Position numbers and translations under genes: made by a program
Assembly (NCBI GenBank): GCA_021845925.1
Contig: JAJZUW010000009.1
Coordinates: forward strand, 34,178 to 98,177
Length of the DNA stretch: 64,000 nucleotides
DNA from: Pseudomonadota bacterium
GTDB taxonomy: Bacteria; Pseudomonadota; Gammaproteobacteria; Burkholderiales; Sulfuriferulaceae
Reading direction: 5' to 3'
Shown here: positions 61,773 through 64,000 of the stretch, one piece after another
How positions within the stretch are numbered: the first letter of the stretch is position 1
Layout: every line of letters starts with the position of its first letter
Notes under the pieces: model-generated
What the model was told of the DNA's origin: nothing
Database searches by the model: none
What the model saw: only the letters and a program-made list of their open reading frames with translations

Positions 61773-62993
61773 ATGAAACGGATTCCTGCATTCCTGCTGA
61801 AAAATTTCAGTTATTTCTTCATGATCGGTCAGGGGGATTTGCGAGAATTCTTTTTTCCGGCCAATCACCCACCGCTGTTTGCGCGTCGACGTGCCCGGTT
61901 CATCCTGTCCCGTGTCCGCATGGTGGCGATTGTGTTTGCCGTTCTGACACCCATGTGGATTGTGATCGACTGGCTTGGGTTTCCGGCGCACGTGGCCGGA
62001 GTCATGTCGATTGCCCGTCTGGTTGCCAGCCTGGCCTTTCTGTTACTGGCGTTGTTTTGTCACTGTACGCCTACCTTGCGCCACACCCATCTGGCGATGG
62101 GATTCCTGTTTGCCATCCCAACCGGATTTTTCCTGTTCAGCCGCTGGTTGCTGACCGGGGTACATCTGAATGCGCTCAGCACAGCCATGGCGGCCGGATA
62201 CACCTTTCTGCCATTCGTGCTGATCAGTGGTTTGTCGGTATTTCCGCTGGTGGCCGTCGAAACCCTGATGTTTTCATTGCCCTTGTTGCTGGCATTTGCG
62301 GTTTCCCTGGTCATGCGGCATACCTCACTGCTGCCTGGGTTCAGTGATATGGCCATTATCTGGCTGCTTGGCCTGCTGGGCATGGTCAGTTCCATGGCAT
62401 CCATCAACCAGTTGCAGCTGATGAAAGACCTGTACCAGGAATCCAGTACGGATTCCCTTACTGGCCTGCTCAACCGTCGTAGCGGGGAAGCACTGCTGGG
62501 CATTCTGTTTGCCCAGTCCGTACGGCATCAGCAGCGATTGGTGGTGGCGTTTCTTGACCTGGACAACTTCAAGCAGGTGAATGACCGTTTTGGGCATGAA
62601 GCAGGCGACCATACCCTGGGCAGAGTTGGTGAAATGCTGGCCCATACATTGCGCAGCGGCGATGCCGTGATCCGCTGGGGCGGTGAAGAATTTCTGGTGG
62701 TCATGCCACAAATCGGTCTTGAACAGGCAGAAAGCCGGATTCTGGCCATGTTGCGCCAGCATGGCCCTACCTTGTTGCGTCCGGATGGTACACCCGTGAC
62801 GTTCAGTGTCGGGGTGGCCGAACGGTCCGACAGCAAGGTGGCTACCTGGGAAGCGCTCCTCCGGCATGCGGATGAACGGATGTACCGGTCAAAAATGTCC
62901 GGCAAAAACCGCCTCACCGACACCAGTGGCCGGGGCGCAAACGCGGTGCAACACAGCATCGAGATACTCCCGGTTGCAGAGATGAAGGCTTGA
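61773..62993 (+). CDS. Membrane diguanylate cyclase (GGDEF)
   Basis: A 406-aa protein. The N-terminal half has about six membrane helices (MVAIVFAVLTPMWIVIDWLGF through MAIIWLLGLLGMVSSMASI). A short linker leads to the GGDEF domain (about 232-375) with DSLTGLLNRRSGEALL, FLDLDNFKQVNDRFGHEAGD, and the active-site motif RWGGEEFLVVM. This should make cyclic di-GMP from two GTP; the RxxD inhibitory site is not evident. It probably senses a membrane or small-molecule signal and could feed the motility system. Its stop codon lies inside an FNR-type box. Confidence 0.9.
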   Translation: MKRIPAFLLKNFSYFFMIGQGDLREFFFPANHPPLFARRRARFILSRVRMVAIVFAVLTPMWIVIDWLGFPAHVAGVMSIARLVASLAFLLLALFCHCTPTLRHTHLAMGFLFAIPTGFFLFSRWLLTGVHLNALSTAMAAGYTFLPFVLISGLSVFPLVAVETLMFSLPLLLAFAVSLVMRHTSLLPGFSDMAIIWLLGLLGMVSSMASINQLQLMKDLYQESSTDSLTGLLNRRSGEALLGILFAQSVRHQQRLVVAFLDLDNFKQVNDRFGHEAGDHTLGRVGEMLAHTLRSGDAVIRWGGEEFLVVMPQIGLEQAESRILAMLRQHGPTLLRPDGTPVTFSVGVAERSDSKVATWEALLRHADERMYRSKMSGKNRLTDTSGRGANAVQHSIEILPVAEMKA

Positions 62994-63003
62994 CCTGCGT
63001 CAA
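62990..63003 (+). promoter_or_regulatory. FNR/Dnr-type binding site before nnrS
   Basis: TTGAC-CTGC-GTCAA is a perfect inverted repeat that fits the FNR-family consensus TTGAY-N4-RTCAA at every defined position. It is about 70 bases before the nnrS ATG and overlaps the stop codon of the diguanylate cyclase gene. It suggests control by oxygen or nitrogen oxides. Confidence 0.65.
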
Positions 63004-63072
63004 GGCGTGCCGGTTTGCAGTCTGCCAGACTGTCATCGTGGTCAGTTGACCGGCACATGCGGGGGCGCAAAC

Positions 63073-64000
63073 ATGATGATCATCCAGGACGCAACACAGC
63101 CACAACCCAGACTGGCGCTATTCAATCTCGGGTTCCGGCCTTTCTTTTTGCTGGCAGGACTGTTTGCGCCTGTGGCGGTGCTGGTCTGGGTCGCTGTCTA
63201 TTCGGGAGGTCTGCCGGTTACCAGCGAATCCGGCCAGCCGGTTGCCTGGCACGGGCATGAAATGCTGTTTGGCTATGGTCTGGCGGTGGTAGCCGGATTT
63301 CTGCTCACGGCCGTGCGCAACTGGACGCAAATACCAACGTTGCGCGGTGTCTGGCTGGCATTGCTGGCTGGATGCTGGCTGGCCGCACGTCTGACGGTAT
63401 GGCTGGCGACGGACTTGCGCTGGCCAATGATGTTTGACCTGGCGTTTGATGTTGGTCTGATCTTCGCGGTGTCATGGCCCGTGGTGCGTGCGCGCCAGTG
63501 GAAACAGATCGCCATTCTGGCCAAACTGGTGCTGCTGGCTGTGGCCAATCTTGTTTTCTGGCTTGCCATGACACAAAGATTTCCGTCTGGCATGCAAACC
63601 ACCGCCGTGCAGTGGGGCGTTGAATCTGCCTTGTATCTGCTGCTGGCGCTGATGTTCGAGATGGCGCGCCGGATTCTGCCATTTTTCATCGAACGAGGTG
63701 TTGGCTATTCGGTACAGCTGATCAACCGGAGCTGGATCGATCGTTCCAGTCTGGTGCTGTTTGCTGCATTCTGGCTGGCGGATGTGTTTGCCAGAATGGC
63801 CTGGCTTGCCAGCCTGCTGGCGGCCATGCTGTTTGTGATCCATGCCATCCGGCTGGCCGGCTGGCATACCCGCGGAATCTGGCGCAAACCCCTGTTGTGG
63901 GTGCTGTATGCCGGTTATGCGATCGCCACGACCGGATTTCTGCTCAAAGCCGCCACGCCCTGGTTCGGGTTGTCATCCATGCTGGCGCTGCATGCTTTCG
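63073..64000 (+). CDS. nnrS: NnrS family protein (3' end beyond window)
   Basis: The first 309 aa of a heme- and copper-containing membrane protein linked to nitric oxide tolerance. The opening LFNLGFRPFFLLAGLFAPVAVLVW and the signature WHGHEMLFGYGLAVVAGFLLTAVRNW (His pair) are typical, and RILPFFIERGVGY follows later. Many TM helices are seen. ATG 63073 or 63076 may be the start. It runs off the right edge in frame with no stop. The FNR-type box upstream fits NO-responsive control. Confidence 0.93.
   Translation, partial: MMIIQDATQPQPRLALFNLGFRPFFLLAGLFAPVAVLVWVAVYSGGLPVTSESGQPVAWHGHEMLFGYGLAVVAGFLLTAVRNWTQIPTLRGVWLALLAGCWLAARLTVWLATDLRWPMMFDLAFDVGLIFAVSWPVVRARQWKQIAILAKLVLLAVANLVFWLAMTQRFPSGMQTTAVQWGVESALYLLLALMFEMARRILPFFIERGVGYSVQLINRSWIDRSSLVLFAAFWLADVFARMAWLASLLAAMLFVIHAIRLAGWHTRGIWRKPLLWVLYAGYAIATTGFLLKAATPWFGLSSMLALHAF

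Noticed and set aside
1-64000. CRISPR arrays, tRNA or rRNA genes, prophage, restriction or toxin-antitoxin systems
   Set aside because: No spaced direct repeats, tRNA-like folds, integrases, capsid genes or defence-gene motifs were seen; the few intergenic regions are accounted for.

Overview
The window looks like the chromosome of a motile betaproteobacterium, most likely Burkholderiales or a close relative. The signs are the FlhDC master regulator followed by motAB, the gene order bamD-HAD-pcnB-folK-dgk-panB-panC, the fmdB-DUF502-aspS run, moderately high GC, and an NnrS-type protein. No rRNA, tRNA, CRISPR array, prophage or complete insertion sequence was seen. Family assignments come from motifs read in the translated sequence, not from searches.

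Left part (1-10.5 kb). A 142-bp tandem repeat lies just beyond the end of aspS. It is followed by aspS, a DUF502 membrane protein and an FmdB zinc ribbon (minus strand); a lipoprotein cytochrome c' with a small membrane protein (plus), converging on cytochrome b561 (minus); then ppx, murJ and uvrD (minus) and a rhodanese (plus).

Flagellar master region (10.5-15 kb). A 658-bp AT-rich leader with two sigma-28-like promoters and a perfect 26-bp palindrome precedes flhD, flhC, a membrane-linked methyltransferase, motA and motB.

Housekeeping block (15-24.2 kb). The minus strand carries a seven-gene operon bamD, HAD phosphatase, pcnB, folK, dgk, panB, panC. The plus strand carries rluD, pgeF and rimO. 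A 147-bp imperfect inverted-repeat element and a small membrane protein lie between pgeF and rimO.

Flagellar and chemotaxis block (24.2-48.8 kb). flgNMA (minus) diverges from flgBCDEFGHIJ and flgKL. These are followed by cheA, cheW, three chemoreceptors, cheR, cheD, cheB, cheY, cheZ and an EAL/HDOD signalling protein. Together they supply the rod, hook, hook-filament junction, sigma-28 control (FlgM) and a complete adaptation-competent chemotaxis pathway. Flagellin, the export gate, the switch proteins and FliA are outside the window.

Right part (48.8-64 kb). A palindrome cluster is followed by a FimV-like protein and a translationally coupled RND efflux operon (pump, adaptor, outer-membrane factor, GntR/FCD regulator). 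Next is an unrecognised Ser/Thr/Asn-rich protein with a near-perfect sigma-28 promoter, then a TPR-sulfotransferase. A small membrane protein, an AI-2E/PerM-type permease, a membrane diguanylate cyclase and a truncated nnrS with an FNR-type box finish the window. The best candidate for something undescribed is the sigma-28-driven low-complexity protein at 57641-58309, a possible new member of the flagellar regulon. The tandem sigma-28-like promoters upstream of flhDC come next.
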